Part shown: positions 14,971-24,722 of the stretch, piece after piece
How the letters are laid out: the number at the start of each line of letters is the position of its first letter
Position numbering within the stretch: the stretch's first letter is position 1
NCBI RefSeq assembly: GCF_007004735.1
Contig: NZ_SSNL01000004.1
Span: forward strand, 665,429 to 729,428
Direction: 5' to 3'
DNA: 64,000 nucleotides
Source: Salinigranum halophilum
GTDB taxonomy: Archaea; Halobacteriota; Halobacteria; Halobacteriales; Haloferacaceae
Translations under genes and position numbers: made by a program
The notes under the pieces: generated by a model
What the model saw: the letters and a program-made list of their open reading frames with translations, nothing else
What the model was told of the DNA's origin: nothing
The model's database searches: none

Positions 14971-15709
14971 GCGCTCAACAGGTGCGTGGCGGACCTCAGT
15001 CGACTGCTGGCGGACGCGCCCTGGTCGGGACTGGCCTCGCTGTGAGACACACGATTCAGTACGCGAGCACTGTGTCGCCTCGTGCTCACGAGAAGGGGAC
15101 CGTAGATTTCGCGTGTACTCTCGGTGCGAGCTGTCGATACATCCCAGAGCGAGTGAGAGACATCGTGTATCCTAGCATCACTCGTCATACGAATGGGTAC
15201 AGAGAGGAGATTTCGTCTGCTTTCACCTGCCAGGCAGCGTGGCGGAGCATACTGATTCGAGGCGGAAGAACACGGTCTCGGTCGTCGGCGACTGACAGGG
15301 AGCGTGACGACGGGCGTCTCTCGCTCGGTGAGGGGACGACGAGAGTGTGTAACAGTGTTAACCAACTCTTTTCGACAGTGTTGGTTAATTCTGCCCCATG
15401 CTGGATCGACTGTATAGCCTCCCACCGAGTGTGATATCCTCGCCCCACGCGATGTCGTGCCTCTCAACAGAGAAGCGCGAGCTGGTGCGGTGGACGACGT
15501 CGGGGGCGAGATGGGCCGCATCGGCTGAACGAGACATGGATGTTGGTCTCACCCACCTTGTCGTGACTCGCTGGCACGCATCCATCGAGCGCTAGTCAGA
15601 CAGCGTGTCGACGATCGCTTGGACACGTCACTGTCGCGAGTGTAACACTTCTCGAAACGGAGACACCGATGCTGTCCTCGTTTTCACCGCCAACGCGAGG
15701 GTCGACGCC
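14971..15709. other. Gap without convincing gene; contains inverted repeat copy 3
   Basis: No open frame shows protein-like features. The inverted repeat TTAACCAAC-13-GTTGGTTAA lies at 15358-15388. The last 105 bp could belong to the next gene if a GTG at 15605 were its start. Confidence 0.4.
15358..15388. promoter_or_regulatory. Inverted repeat TTAACCAAC-13-GTTGGTTAA (copy 3)
   Basis: Perfect 9-bp arms at 15358-15366 and 15380-15388, offset 22 bp. It shares GACA-x-TGTTGGTTAA with copy 2. It lies 320 bp before the probable start of the Mrr-type gene. Confidence 0.55.
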
Positions 15710-16759
15710 GTGAGTGAACGCGTCGACGAGGAGTCGGTAGCGGATCGACTAACTACGCTCGAAGAGGCAGTCGAGAGGCTCGAAGCACGACTAGACGCGC
15801 TCGAGACTGTCAGTGCCGAGATGACGAGTAAGGAAGAGAAGTACGCTGTCGTCCTGGAACTCGCGTTCGCAAAGCACACTGACTCGGAGACGGTCTCGGT
15901 CGGCCCGCACGAGATCCGAGAGTGTACCGACGTGTCGAGACGCTACGCCTACGACATGATCGACGCGATGGGGACCTCGATAGTGGGTTGTGAGGTCCGC
16001 GACTCGGACGTGGTGGAAACGATTACTGGCACCCGACGTCGTTCGAAGGCATTACTCGTTGATTGTACTGTCGTCCGAAGTCCCGAGTCTGTCACTCAGG
16101 CTTCGAATCCGGCTGCGTCGAACATGGAAGGCGCTGAGCCAGCAGCGACGTCAGCCGACGACGGCGGTGTCCCAACGGTGGTCGAGTTGGACGTGTTGAC
16201 CGGACTGACGCCCCGCGGCTTCGAGGAGTACGTTGCGGACCTCTGGGGGGCACAGGGGTACAGCTGCCGTCTCACGAAACAGACTCGAGACAGCGGTGTC
16301 GACGTCATTGCCGAGAACGAGCGTGATCACGTCCTCATTCAGGTGAAACGGTACACAGAGCGTGACGTCGGTATCGAGACCGTTCAACGGGTCGCTGGTC
16401 TCCTGGTCGACGACGAGTTCGAGGCATCGAGGGTTATCGTGGTGACGACGTCCGGGTTCACTGCGGATGCGAAACAGCGTGGCGAGCGAATCGGTGCTCT
16501 TGAGCTAGTCGACGGGTCCGAGGTCGTTGCGCGTGGAAGAGAGCGGGGGCTCTCGCTTCACGGCGAAGACCATGGTTACGAAACAGAGCTGACGGACGAG
16601 CAGGTACTCTCCGTGTTGGATTGTGGAGAGCCTGTAACGACGGTTGAGGTGGCGGATGCGCTCGGGACCAATTCACGGTCGGTGCTGGTCAATCTCGAGT
16701 CGCTCGTGGAGACGGGGGAGGTTCGAGTTAAGCGAGTCGGGGATGAGTACGGAGTGTAG
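15710..16759 (+). CDS. Mrr-type restriction endonuclease with C-terminal winged helix
   Basis: 349 residues from the GTG at 15710, which has GAGG 8-10 nt upstream; a GTG at 15605 would add 35 unlikely residues. Order: N-terminal coiled coil (VADRLTTLEEAVERLEARLD), a helical middle domain, then the Mrr_cat PD-(D/E)XK fold (about 166-265) with GFEEYVADLW, catalytic Asp in SGVDVIA (198) and Q-x-K in LIQVKRY (211-213). A small winged helix (VTTVEVADALGTNSRSVLVN) follows. Mrr proteins cut modified foreign DNA. No methyltransferase adjoins, which fits a type IV restriction enzyme. The C-terminal HTH is unusual. Confidence 0.8.
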   Translation: MSERVDEESVADRLTTLEEAVERLEARLDALETVSAEMTSKEEKYAVVLELAFAKHTDSETVSVGPHEIRECTDVSRRYAYDMIDAMGTSIVGCEVRDSDVVETITGTRRRSKALLVDCTVVRSPESVTQASNPAASNMEGAEPAATSADDGGVPTVVELDVLTGLTPRGFEEYVADLWGAQGYSCRLTKQTRDSGVDVIAENERDHVLIQVKRYTERDVGIETVQRVAGLLVDDEFEASRVIVVTTSGFTADAKQRGERIGALELVDGSEVVARGRERGLSLHGEDHGYETELTDEQVLSVLDCGEPVTTVEVADALGTNSRSVLVNLESLVETGEVRVKRVGDEYGV

Positions 16760-16934
16760 TATCGGTAGCGGCTTTGGGGGAATTGAATCGGAGACGAGTT
16801 CGATTCAACGAAGAGTCACAGCCTAATCGGGGTGAACCATAGCGACGTCCGATTGTGTTATAGTTTGAAAATTAATCGACAAATCGCAGGGTTTAGATTC
16901 AGACGAACCGTTTGTTTTCGAATCTCCGGAATCA

Positions 16935-17465
16935 TCACACATGAAGACCCTCCGGAACGCCGGGAGCGTCGTCCTCGACAGAGAAGCCGTTTGTGAGTGG
17001 TCCGACCCGGACGGTCACACCCGCGCCGCCGTGGTCTACACTGTTCTCCGACCAGTCGGGGCTCATGCGGTAGACGACGTCTGAGGTTGCCGTGACGAAC
17101 GCTTCGAGTCGCGCCTCGCTCTCGCGTACCGCCTCTTCGCTCTCTCGGCGTTCGCTGATGTCGATAACGAATTTGACCTTGTCGGTGGCGTTCAGCCGCC
17201 GAGATTCGAACAGCCCCACAGCACAAGCCGTTGGCGTAGTAGTACTGTTTCCCGTAGGAGACGCCGCTCCCGTTCTCTTCGACCTCAATGAGGTGGCACT
17301 TTCCGGCTCGGTAGAACTCCTTCGGGCGAGAGGTCTCGCCGCGACGTGCCTAGCGCGTCATCGTAGTCAAGGCCCAGCATCTTGAGGAAAGCGTCGTTCG
17401 CGTCCGCGTTCGTACCGTCTCCGTCCCAGAAGATGACGCCGACTTTTTGAGTCGAACACAGGGTG
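16935..17465 (-). pseudogene. Decayed PAS-domain histidine kinase
   Basis: Three minus-strand frames carry consecutive pieces of one protein: VGVIFWDGDGTNADANDAFL (PAS start, about 17445-17360), VEENGSGVSYGKQYYYANG (PAS middle), and KVKFVIDISERRESEEAVRE leading into a second PAS start (EAFVTATSDVVYRMSPDWSE). That runs straight into GVTVRVGPLTNGFSVEDDAP, a HATPase_c piece. The phosphoacceptor domain is missing, so a deletion has joined PAS to the ATPase, in addition to frameshifts. Confidence 0.75.
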
Positions 17466-17520
17466 CTATTGAAATTTGTATGTTAACAAAGCTAGAATGT
17501 GGATAAAAGTAGAAATCCAA

Positions 17521-18708
17521 TCAATTCAAACAGTACTTCGCAGCAGCAATTATTCCTCGTGCTGTAGAATCAATTGACCAATCGTTAATGAGTTTTTTTG
17601 ATTCAATTCCTGCAGACAATCTTAATTTGTCATCGGACACAAATGGTTCAATCTGGTTTTGTAGGCTACGAACACTTCCAGATTTAAATACGGCACCATT
17701 TTCTTTAATCAAGTCTTGAGACGCTCCGACAGTGTCTGACGCAACAATTGGCAATGAAAAATTCATCGCTTCATTTATTACTAAACCCCAAGGCTCATAA
17801 TTGCTAGCTAGTACAAATATGTCTGAAATACCATACATTTTTGGCAGCTCAGATTGTTCCACAAATCCCGTAAAGTAGACACTATCAGACACTCCTAGCT
17901 CTGATGCCAGTCTCTCATAATTTTCTTTTTGAGGTCCATCACCAACTAAGAGTAGAGAAACGTTCTGTTTGTCTATTTTTTTAACCAATCTAATAAGTAA
18001 GTCCGCCCTCTTTCGATTGATGAGCTTACCAACCTGTAATATCACAATATCGGAAGGAGGTATGCCAATCTTCTCTCGAGTCTCAGCTTGTAAGACACGA
18101 TCAGGATGGCGCTTTTGAAACCAAGAGTTATCCACGGTCAGAGGAGCATCAAATAATAAATTTTCTGATATTCCAAACGAATTATAAAACTCTCTGTTTG
18201 GGGTGCCCGTAACTGCAAATGCGTTTATATTCGAAAAAAGGGTTCGCAATACGAGTTCTCGAGTTTTCTTTAGCATTTGGGGGAGTCTCTGTGTGCTAGC
18301 TAAGGTTGAGTCTCCTCTGATGATTATGGGAGTCTTTGAAAAGCGAGCAACAGCGAATGAAAGCCAGTGAGTTATACCTTCCCAACCATGTACCCAAAGA
18401 ACGTCTGTATTCTGCCGTACAATATGCCAAGCGATACTAGGGTTTACCATTCCTGCTACAGATGATTGATTGGGTTTTGGTGAAATGTTCGATAAGAATG
18501 TTGATTCATATCCTTTTAGAAGAGGGATGTCCCAACTAATCTCCCGGTTAAATTGTTTGTCAAAGCTATCATTCACCCCATGATCGTCACAGAAATATAC
18601 GTGTAAATTAATGTCCGATTGGTCTGAAAGGTTCTGGAAGAGCGGTACCTGATACTGAATCGGATGTGACACAAGGCAAGCTACGTCTATTGGTTGTTTC
18701 TTATGCAT
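17521..18708 (-). CDS. Glycosyltransferase family 4 (GT-B)
   Basis: 395 residues. N-terminal GT-B domain starts at VACLVSHPIQYQVPLFQNL; the C-terminal domain has VILQVGKLINRKRADLLI, LLLVGDGPQ and the donor-binding E-x7-E in YEPWGLVINEAMNFSLPIVA. It transfers a sugar from a nucleotide donor to the growing glycan on the cytoplasmic face. It is the last gene of the minus-strand polysaccharide cluster and has an A/T-rich composition unlike the genes beyond 35 kb. Confidence 0.9.
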   Translation of the reverse strand: MHKKQPIDVACLVSHPIQYQVPLFQNLSDQSDINLHVYFCDDHGVNDSFDKQFNREISWDIPLLKGYESTFLSNISPKPNQSSVAGMVNPSIAWHIVRQNTDVLWVHGWEGITHWLSFAVARFSKTPIIIRGDSTLASTQRLPQMLKKTRELVLRTLFSNINAFAVTGTPNREFYNSFGISENLLFDAPLTVDNSWFQKRHPDRVLQAETREKIGIPPSDIVILQVGKLINRKRADLLIRLVKKIDKQNVSLLLVGDGPQKENYERLASELGVSDSVYFTGFVEQSELPKMYGISDIFVLASNYEPWGLVINEAMNFSLPIVASDTVGASQDLIKENGAVFKSGSVRSLQNQIEPFVSDDKLRLSAGIESKKLINDWSIDSTARGIIAAAKYCLN

Positions 18709-18789
18709 TGTGATTGCGGAATATGAGTGTCACTATTACGTCCATCAGCGATACTGAATTTGTCGATAACACTTACATCCATGATTTGG

Positions 18790-19449
18790 CTAGTACCAAC
18801 ACACATCTGTTGCAACAACTGACGCAGGGTTCCCGGCAACCATTGTACCTGATTCTACAGTTCCGGTAACCACACTGTTAGCAGCCACGATGGCATTGTT
18901 TTCAATCGTAACACCAGGAAGGATCGTGGCGTTCGCTCCAATCCAAACGTCGTCTCCGATAACTACAGGTGCTTCATAATTTTGTAGTTCTCCCTCTATA
19001 ACATGATGGTGCATGTTTGTATCCATAATATCAACACCCCACGCGATGGCAGAGTCTCTTCCGATTTTTAGTTCTTCCCTACAAGTTATATTTGATTTTC
19101 CGGAAATATAGCTTGAACCACCCATAGTGAAGTTACCTTCAATTCGAAGATGAGAGCCAGGTCCAATCCGAGCGACACCACCACCCATTGCAATGCGTAC
19201 TACAGCAGTATCATCAATACGTAACCTTGACCCACCAGTAGAGTCATGTACAGCACTACTGTTGAGTCCAAAGTCGAATCGTCCACTACACTCGATACTT
19301 GCTTCCGGTTTTATTGATACAGAGACCTTTCGCCCAAATACCAGATTTATTCCAGGGGAGGTACGCAGGGAGTATCTAATAGAGGTCAATGCACCTCGGA
19401 GGCCAATATCCTTCGCCAGAGGTAGTATGCTCGATTTATTTAGTACCAT
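18790..19449 (-). CDS. Left-handed beta-helix acyltransferase (WbbJ/LbH type)
   Basis: 219 residues from the ATG at 19449; a longer frame would overlap the upstream gene by 107 bp. Hexapeptide repeats are visible through the C-terminal half (GGVARIGPGSHLRIEG, APVVIGDDVWIGANATILPG, IVAANSVVTGTV) with AGNPASVV at the end, and an active-site-like His in TNMHHHV. Such enzymes O-acetylate sugars of surface polysaccharides using acetyl-CoA. It starts 19 bp after the upstream membrane-protein gene. Confidence 0.88.
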   Translation of the reverse strand: MVLNKSSILPLAKDIGLRGALTSIRYSLRTSPGINLVFGRKVSVSIKPEASIECSGRFDFGLNSSAVHDSTGGSRLRIDDTAVVRIAMGGGVARIGPGSHLRIEGNFTMGGSSYISGKSNITCREELKIGRDSAIAWGVDIMDTNMHHHVIEGELQNYEAPVVIGDDVWIGANATILPGVTIENNAIVAANSVVTGTVESGTMVAGNPASVVATDVCWY

Positions 19450-19468
19450 GAGGTTAGCATTTAAATAA

Positions 19469-21118
19469 TCAATTTGGAATCTTATAAATAATGTTTTCTC
19501 CATTAGAGAATATTCGGCGGACTTGATGATCTTGGTCATACTTCTCATAGAAATTTGGTTCCGTTGGAGGTGCATACGTTACGAAAATTTCCACGCCATT
19601 TTGCATATCTTTTGATAAAAGCAGATACGTGTCATCTGCTTCACTTTGAGATATAGTTTGTGCTTCGGATATATTTTTAATTGATGATATTCCATCAGAA
19701 GAAGTCCCATTATAATAGATAGAGTTCAGTCGTTTGGTAAAGTCCGGGTCGTTCGAGGGCCTTACTGCAATTATCGCTTGATGTGACTCATACAGAAGTG
19801 CTAACCCAAGTCGGGAATCTGAAAAAATATAGTCTTCACTATGTATATATTCGCCAGAAAACTTAACACTGTCTGACTGCTGAACAGATATTTCAGCAGT
19901 ACCAAACGATTCTTGCGAAGCGACAGCTATCCCTACGGTAGAAACCACGAGAACTATCGCAACGACTGTACCCAGTTCAACCGAAGTTGAGCCCTCCACT
20001 AGTAGAATAGCTGCAGCTAGTACGACAAACCAAATGCCAACATAGATCGTTCGAGTGATTGCTGGTCCAAATCCTCCCCAAAGATACAGCATTACCGTCA
20101 TGGGTATAAAAGCAGGGACAATTAAAAATGCCAATCGAATATGCCGAGTGCGCAAGAAATTGAGTCCTCTCTTAGTCATATTTTCAATTACAAGGAGCAT
20201 GAACGAAGCGAGTATTATAAAAGCTATGACGATACTGATTGCCGTTGATATTCGAGTGATCGTAAATATATTTGTGACAGACTCATTGAACCGATTGATA
20301 AATACAGTATCAAACCCACCACCTTCGGGAGAAGTGAAAAAAAGTATTCTGGTCACAATTTCGAAGACACGGTTATTTGCAAATGTTCCAATTGAAGTGT
20401 AGATTACGCCGAAGGTCATAACTTCCAACCACGTAACTAGTCTTTTTGTGGAGCCTGTAAGCTTAACATAGATTTGGTCGAGAATAAACGTTCCAGAGAG
20501 TAGTAATACGAAAACAAGTGCAAATGTATGATATTGACTTGCGATTGCAGCAGAAAAAACAGACAATAATATAAACCTTCTATATATTCTCTGTATGCTT
20601 CCAACTATTATGAATGCTCCGACCAGTACACCCAACGCCACACCACCGGGATGGTAGCCGTTACTCGCGATGAATATCGCGGACTCTGCCGGAAATAGCG
20701 AAAATGTTAATATTAAAAAAAGATGTTTGAGGGACATTTCAGATCCGTTTTTTATTGATACGCGCGATAACCAACCTAAGCACAAAGCCGGGATTACTAG
20801 TGTCCCAGCGAATGGAACCAGCCTTACAAACGCGATACCACTCCTCGAACCACTTGTCCCAGTAATAATATTAATAATAGCATACATCATAGAACCAGAG
20901 TCATATGTTTGCGAATACATCCATGCCGACAGTTGTGTGACGGGTTCAAATTCACGCCTTGTGAGCCCGGTAGAAAACGCATATCTGGCCATATCTATAT
21001 TCGCTCCAAAGCCTCCTGCGATAGGGGATCCAGTCCCCACCCCGTGTATCCGCATACGAAAGTACCATGAAAGAACACATACCCAAATGCAGATGAAAAT
21101 CCAATTCCTGCGTTTCAT
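19469..21118 (-). CDS. Polytopic membrane protein, polysaccharide polymerase/GT-C-like
   Basis: 549 residues with about 10-12 hydrophobic segments through residue 400 (for example LFLILTFSLFPAESAIFIAS, FILLSVFSAAIASQYHTFAL), then a soluble C-terminal domain of about 130 residues. No named family is obvious. Position between flippase and glycosyltransferase genes, and topology, suggest a Wzy-like polymerase or GT-C transferase using lipid-linked sugars outside the membrane. Assignment is by context. Confidence 0.7.
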   Translation of the reverse strand: MKRRNWIFICIWVCVLSWYFRMRIHGVGTGSPIAGGFGANIDMARYAFSTGLTRREFEPVTQLSAWMYSQTYDSGSMMYAIINIITGTSGSRSGIAFVRLVPFAGTLVIPALCLGWLSRVSIKNGSEMSLKHLFLILTFSLFPAESAIFIASNGYHPGGVALGVLVGAFIIVGSIQRIYRRFILLSVFSAAIASQYHTFALVFVLLLSGTFILDQIYVKLTGSTKRLVTWLEVMTFGVIYTSIGTFANNRVFEIVTRILFFTSPEGGGFDTVFINRFNESVTNIFTITRISTAISIVIAFIILASFMLLVIENMTKRGLNFLRTRHIRLAFLIVPAFIPMTVMLYLWGGFGPAITRTIYVGIWFVVLAAAILLVEGSTSVELGTVVAIVLVVSTVGIAVASQESFGTAEISVQQSDSVKFSGEYIHSEDYIFSDSRLGLALLYESHQAIIAVRPSNDPDFTKRLNSIYYNGTSSDGISSIKNISEAQTISQSEADDTYLLLSKDMQNGVEIFVTYAPPTEPNFYEKYDQDHQVRRIFSNGENIIYKIPN

Positions 21119-21184
21119 GGCTCTCAGGTCCTGCTCAGAAAACCTAATACTTGTGATGTCGATTATTCATTATTGTTACTGTCT

Positions 21185-22660
21185 TCAGTAGAATTCCCTT
21201 ATCTTTTTGACTTCTGAATCGGTAATCCCACCAAAAAGGTATAGACAAACACAGTAGACTGAAGAGAATACTAATATGTGGAATATTAATCGGACAGGGG
21301 ATGAAATAAATGGAGAGAGCAGATAAGACGGTATTACTGCGGTACCGATCGCGGAGATACTTGGTATGAATCTTTTGTCAAACAGTTTTATTTCGATTAT
21401 TCCAGTCATTTTCAAATAGTGTGCAATTTTAATCACAACTAACCCAGTAGCGGTACCAACGCTTGCTCCAACGATTCCAATTCGCGGCACAAGAATAATA
21501 TTTAGACCTGTGTTAATAGCCGCACCACCAAGGTAGGTCCAGAACACAAACTTGGACATATCCGCAGACTTTAGTAGATTCGTTGAGGGGCCGAGAAAAA
21601 TGTATAGGAATTGACCAAAAACTATAATAATCAAAGCAACTCTACCTTGAGAAAACTCTGCCCCAAATAAGTAACTCAGAGACTGGCCTGCAAATACTGT
21701 CAAGTATACTGTGGGAGCGATCGCCGTTAAAACGGCCCAACGTCTACCGCTTTGGTATCTTCGTGCAAGCTCAGAATAATTTTTATTTTCAAGTAATGCA
21801 CTGTATTTTGCGTAAAGACTACTAGCAATGGCGGTGAGAAAGATGCTAAGATTGGTTCCTAACAAGAATGAGGCCTGGTAGACACCTACAGATGATTCAT
21901 TGAGAAAAATTCCGACTATAGCAGTATCAGTCCAATTCAATAGGAAACCTACACTTGCAGTCAACATCAAAGGTGCTGAGAACGAGAGTAATTTAGACGG
22001 ATTGTATTCAGCCAAGTCCAAGTTGCGAATTGGTAGTAACTTAATCGAAAAATAAGCACCAATAATACCTGCCATCCACATGGACAGCGAGTAAGCAACA
22101 CCGATATCCAGTAATTGACCATCAAAGAAAATTACAATTGCTGCCAAAGCGATGAGAAAAAATCGGGGGAATATCTGTTTGATTAATGTGTTCAGCCCGC
22201 CTTTCTCGTATCCAAGTGCGATGGAACTACTGAGATACACCAATACATTTGCAGGTATAACAAAAGACATATACAACATCATTTGTTTTAATTCAGGAGA
22301 GCCGAATATTTCTGTAGAAATAGCGCTGGAAAATAATCTCAGAGTGAATAAGAATAATAGTGATAATCCGATGGTCAAGACAGTTCCTGTGATTACATCT
22401 CCCAATATTCGGTCTGGGTGTTCCGAAGCGCGGTACTTCCCAATAAAATTCACCAATCCATCAGGAACGCCAAACAGGCATACAGTCGTAATAACAGAAA
22501 CAATCATCAACCCAAGAGAAAATGTTCCAAATCCTTCAGCTCCAAATTCTCTAGCTAATAATAGCCGAAATCCAAATGATGCTATATTGGCAACAACGGA
22601 GCCAACGAATATGTAACTCGCATTTTTCAAAATGAGCGAGCCATCATCCGACATTAGCAT
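21185..22660 (-). CDS. Oligosaccharide flippase (Wzx / MATE-like)
   Basis: 491 residues with about 14 membrane segments and the family's typical start LILKNASYIFVGSVVANIAS then GFRLLLAREFG, followed by FGTFSLGLMIV. It flips undecaprenyl- or dolichyl-linked oligosaccharide across the membrane. Its partners are the glycosyltransferases on both sides and the polymerase-like gene downstream. Its start faces the start of the divergent GT2 gene at 22743 across 82 bp. Confidence 0.9.
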   Translation of the reverse strand: MLMSDDGSLILKNASYIFVGSVVANIASFGFRLLLAREFGAEGFGTFSLGLMIVSVITTVCLFGVPDGLVNFIGKYRASEHPDRILGDVITGTVLTIGLSLLFLFTLRLFSSAISTEIFGSPELKQMMLYMSFVIPANVLVYLSSSIALGYEKGGLNTLIKQIFPRFFLIALAAIVIFFDGQLLDIGVAYSLSMWMAGIIGAYFSIKLLPIRNLDLAEYNPSKLLSFSAPLMLTASVGFLLNWTDTAIVGIFLNESSVGVYQASFLLGTNLSIFLTAIASSLYAKYSALLENKNYSELARRYQSGRRWAVLTAIAPTVYLTVFAGQSLSYLFGAEFSQGRVALIIIVFGQFLYIFLGPSTNLLKSADMSKFVFWTYLGGAAINTGLNIILVPRIGIVGASVGTATGLVVIKIAHYLKMTGIIEIKLFDKRFIPSISAIGTAVIPSYLLSPFISSPVRLIFHILVFSSVYCVCLYLFGGITDSEVKKIREFY

Positions 22661-22742
22661 GTTAACTTTTCAGCACGTAAATATCCCTTTTCATTTGACG
22701 GTGTTCCAGAAATCTTTTTTAAACATCCGAAGAGTACTGTGT

Positions 22743-23570
22743 ATGAACAACATTCTCGTCTCTGTCATTATACCCACATATAATAACGAAAGCTCGATCG
22801 GAGAATGTATCAAGTCCATACAAAGCCAATCTCTAAGTGATATTGAAATTGTTGTCGTAGATGGTGGTAGTACCGACGAGACAATGGAAATCTGTCGCAA
22901 GTTAGGTGTCGAACCCTACGCAACGGACTTAGGTAGAGCTAGCGCAAGGAAATTCGGCGCCGAAAGAGCTGAGGGAAAATATCTTCTTCATGTGGACTCT
23001 GATATGTTCCTCAGCGAGGACGTTGTCAAAGACTGTGTAAACAAGGCTGAAACTGGCTATGATGCCCTCATTATTCCCGAGAAAAACGTTGGTAGCACGT
23101 ACTGGGCTCGTGCATCTGATATTGGAAAGCAGATCTCAATTGCGGGACGTGAAGGGAACTTAAGATTTATACAATCAAAATCATATAGAGAGATAGGTGG
23201 CCATCAGTCGGGGCAGGTTGCGAAGGAGGATGAGTATCTAAATGATAAGGCGATTATGAATAATCTACGAATTGGATTTTCCGATGGACTTATTTACCAT
23301 AATGTTGGCTCGTTATCTCTTCGCGGTTTACTGAAAAAGCGTTATCACTATATTGCCACCATTGACAAATATGAGAGTTCAAAAGATTTTGAAAAAGAGG
23401 AAGTAATTAGTCACCATACTAACCAAGGAGCGTCGTTAATTACAAGTATAAAAATAGTCGCTTCTCAGCCGCTCTATGCGCCGGGATATGTTCTCATTGA
23501 GGGTCTTACAGGGATGCTATCTATTTATAATAAGTTTCTGGACCGCAGTGAAACTGAGCCAAGAGAATAA
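22743..23570 (+). CDS. Glycosyltransferase family 2 (GT-A)
   Basis: 275 residues from the ATG at 22743. N-terminal VSVIIPTYNNESSIGECIKS, then IVVVDGGSTDET (nucleotide binding) and the DxD-type LLHVDSDMF (about 95-103), acceptor region E-D-E-Y near 165. TTTTTTAAA about 25 bp before the ATG is a TATA box giving a leaderless transcript. It is the only plus-strand gene in the polysaccharide cluster, divergent from the flippase and convergent with the next GT4. Confidence 0.88.
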   Translation: MNNILVSVIIPTYNNESSIGECIKSIQSQSLSDIEIVVVDGGSTDETMEICRKLGVEPYATDLGRASARKFGAERAEGKYLLHVDSDMFLSEDVVKDCVNKAETGYDALIIPEKNVGSTYWARASDIGKQISIAGREGNLRFIQSKSYREIGGHQSGQVAKEDEYLNDKAIMNNLRIGFSDGLIYHNVGSLSLRGLLKKRYHYIATIDKYESSKDFEKEEVISHHTNQGASLITSIKIVASQPLYAPGYVLIEGLTGMLSIYNKFLDRSETEPRE

Positions 23571-23585
23571 ATTCGCGTATCTACA

Positions 23586-24722
23586 TCAACTATCATTTTC
23601 TCGCAATTCATTATATATTTCTTGGAGTTTTTTTCCAGTATTATCCCAAGTGAACTGGTTATTAACGCGGTCTCGCCCTGAGGAACCAATTGATTGCGCA
23701 TATCGTGTATTCAGAATCAGGGTCTCAACAGCTTCAGCGATCTCAGCACTACTTTTTGGCGAAACAAGGATTCCAGCGTCCCCAACTACCTCGGGTATCG
23801 CACTTGATGTAGTGCTAATTACTGGTAAGCCACTTGCCATTGCTTCAACAAGTACCATACCGAAGCCTTCGAGTAATGACGGGAATACGAATATATCCGC
23901 TGCCCTGTAGTATTCCGGAAGTAATTTTTCAGAGACAAATCCATCAAATCGAATGTGACTTTCTATACCTAAATTTTTAGCCAGATTCTGTAAGTGTCTT
24001 TTGTCGCCCCCGCCAACGATAATTAAACCAACTTCCGAATACTGTTCAAGAATATCGTCCATTGCTGTAAGAAGATATTTAATACCTTTTCGCTCCGAGA
24101 GTGGCCCAACGTACAAAAGGGTGTTTTCCCATTGATTAAGATCTACTTGTGATGGTCCTGGATGATAAGTATCCGGATCCACACCATTTGGGACTATACG
24201 GATTTTTTCTTCGTTAACACCCCTATGTGACAAATCTTGTGCAGAGTATTCAGAGACAGAGATGACCGTGTCAGCAATTGCATAGCATTTAAGCCAAAGC
24301 CAATGGCTGGATGGCAAATATAGGTATTCCATTAGTTCATTGGGGTCATCCCAGTGATGGTAATGGGCAATCAGAGGAGTAGAGAAGCATTTCCAAACAA
24401 TCGGAGTGAAAGTATGTACCACGTCAGATGAATTTAGCAGGTCGCGGTACGATCTGAGTGAATAGTTGATTGAAAGGAAATCAAGTGAGAAAGCACTGCC
24501 GACCCTCCCTAAGAGCTGCCTGCTGTCCGGAATTCGATGAATAATGACTCCGTCATCATTCGACACTTTTTTTTCACCACCGTTTCGGTATGTGGTGATA
24601 ACATGGACCTCATGTCCTCGTCGAGCGAGCGCTCTTGCTGATTCCTGTACAACTCGCTCAATTCCAGGATTATAGCCTCTTTCCGGGTACGGGTAGATAT
24701 ATGAAACTATACATATTTTCAT
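23586..24722 (-). CDS. Glycosyltransferase family 4 (GT-B)
   Basis: 378 residues. Start MKICIVSYIYPYPERGYNPG; C-terminal domain with TLLYVGPLSERKGIKYLL, LIIVGGGDKRHLQN and E-x7-E in LLEGFGMVLVEAMASGLPVI. Retaining sugar transferase on the cytoplasmic face. Its start overlaps the stop of the next upstream gene by 4 bp, so the two are cotranscribed. Confidence 0.92.
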   Translation of the reverse strand: MKICIVSYIYPYPERGYNPGIERVVQESARALARRGHEVHVITTYRNGGEKKVSNDDGVIIHRIPDSRQLLGRVGSAFSLDFLSINYSLRSYRDLLNSSDVVHTFTPIVWKCFSTPLIAHYHHWDDPNELMEYLYLPSSHWLWLKCYAIADTVISVSEYSAQDLSHRGVNEEKIRIVPNGVDPDTYHPGPSQVDLNQWENTLLYVGPLSERKGIKYLLTAMDDILEQYSEVGLIIVGGGDKRHLQNLAKNLGIESHIRFDGFVSEKLLPEYYRAADIFVFPSLLEGFGMVLVEAMASGLPVISTTSSAIPEVVGDAGILVSPKSSAEIAEAVETLILNTRYAQSIGSSGRDRVNNQFTWDNTGKKLQEIYNELRENDS

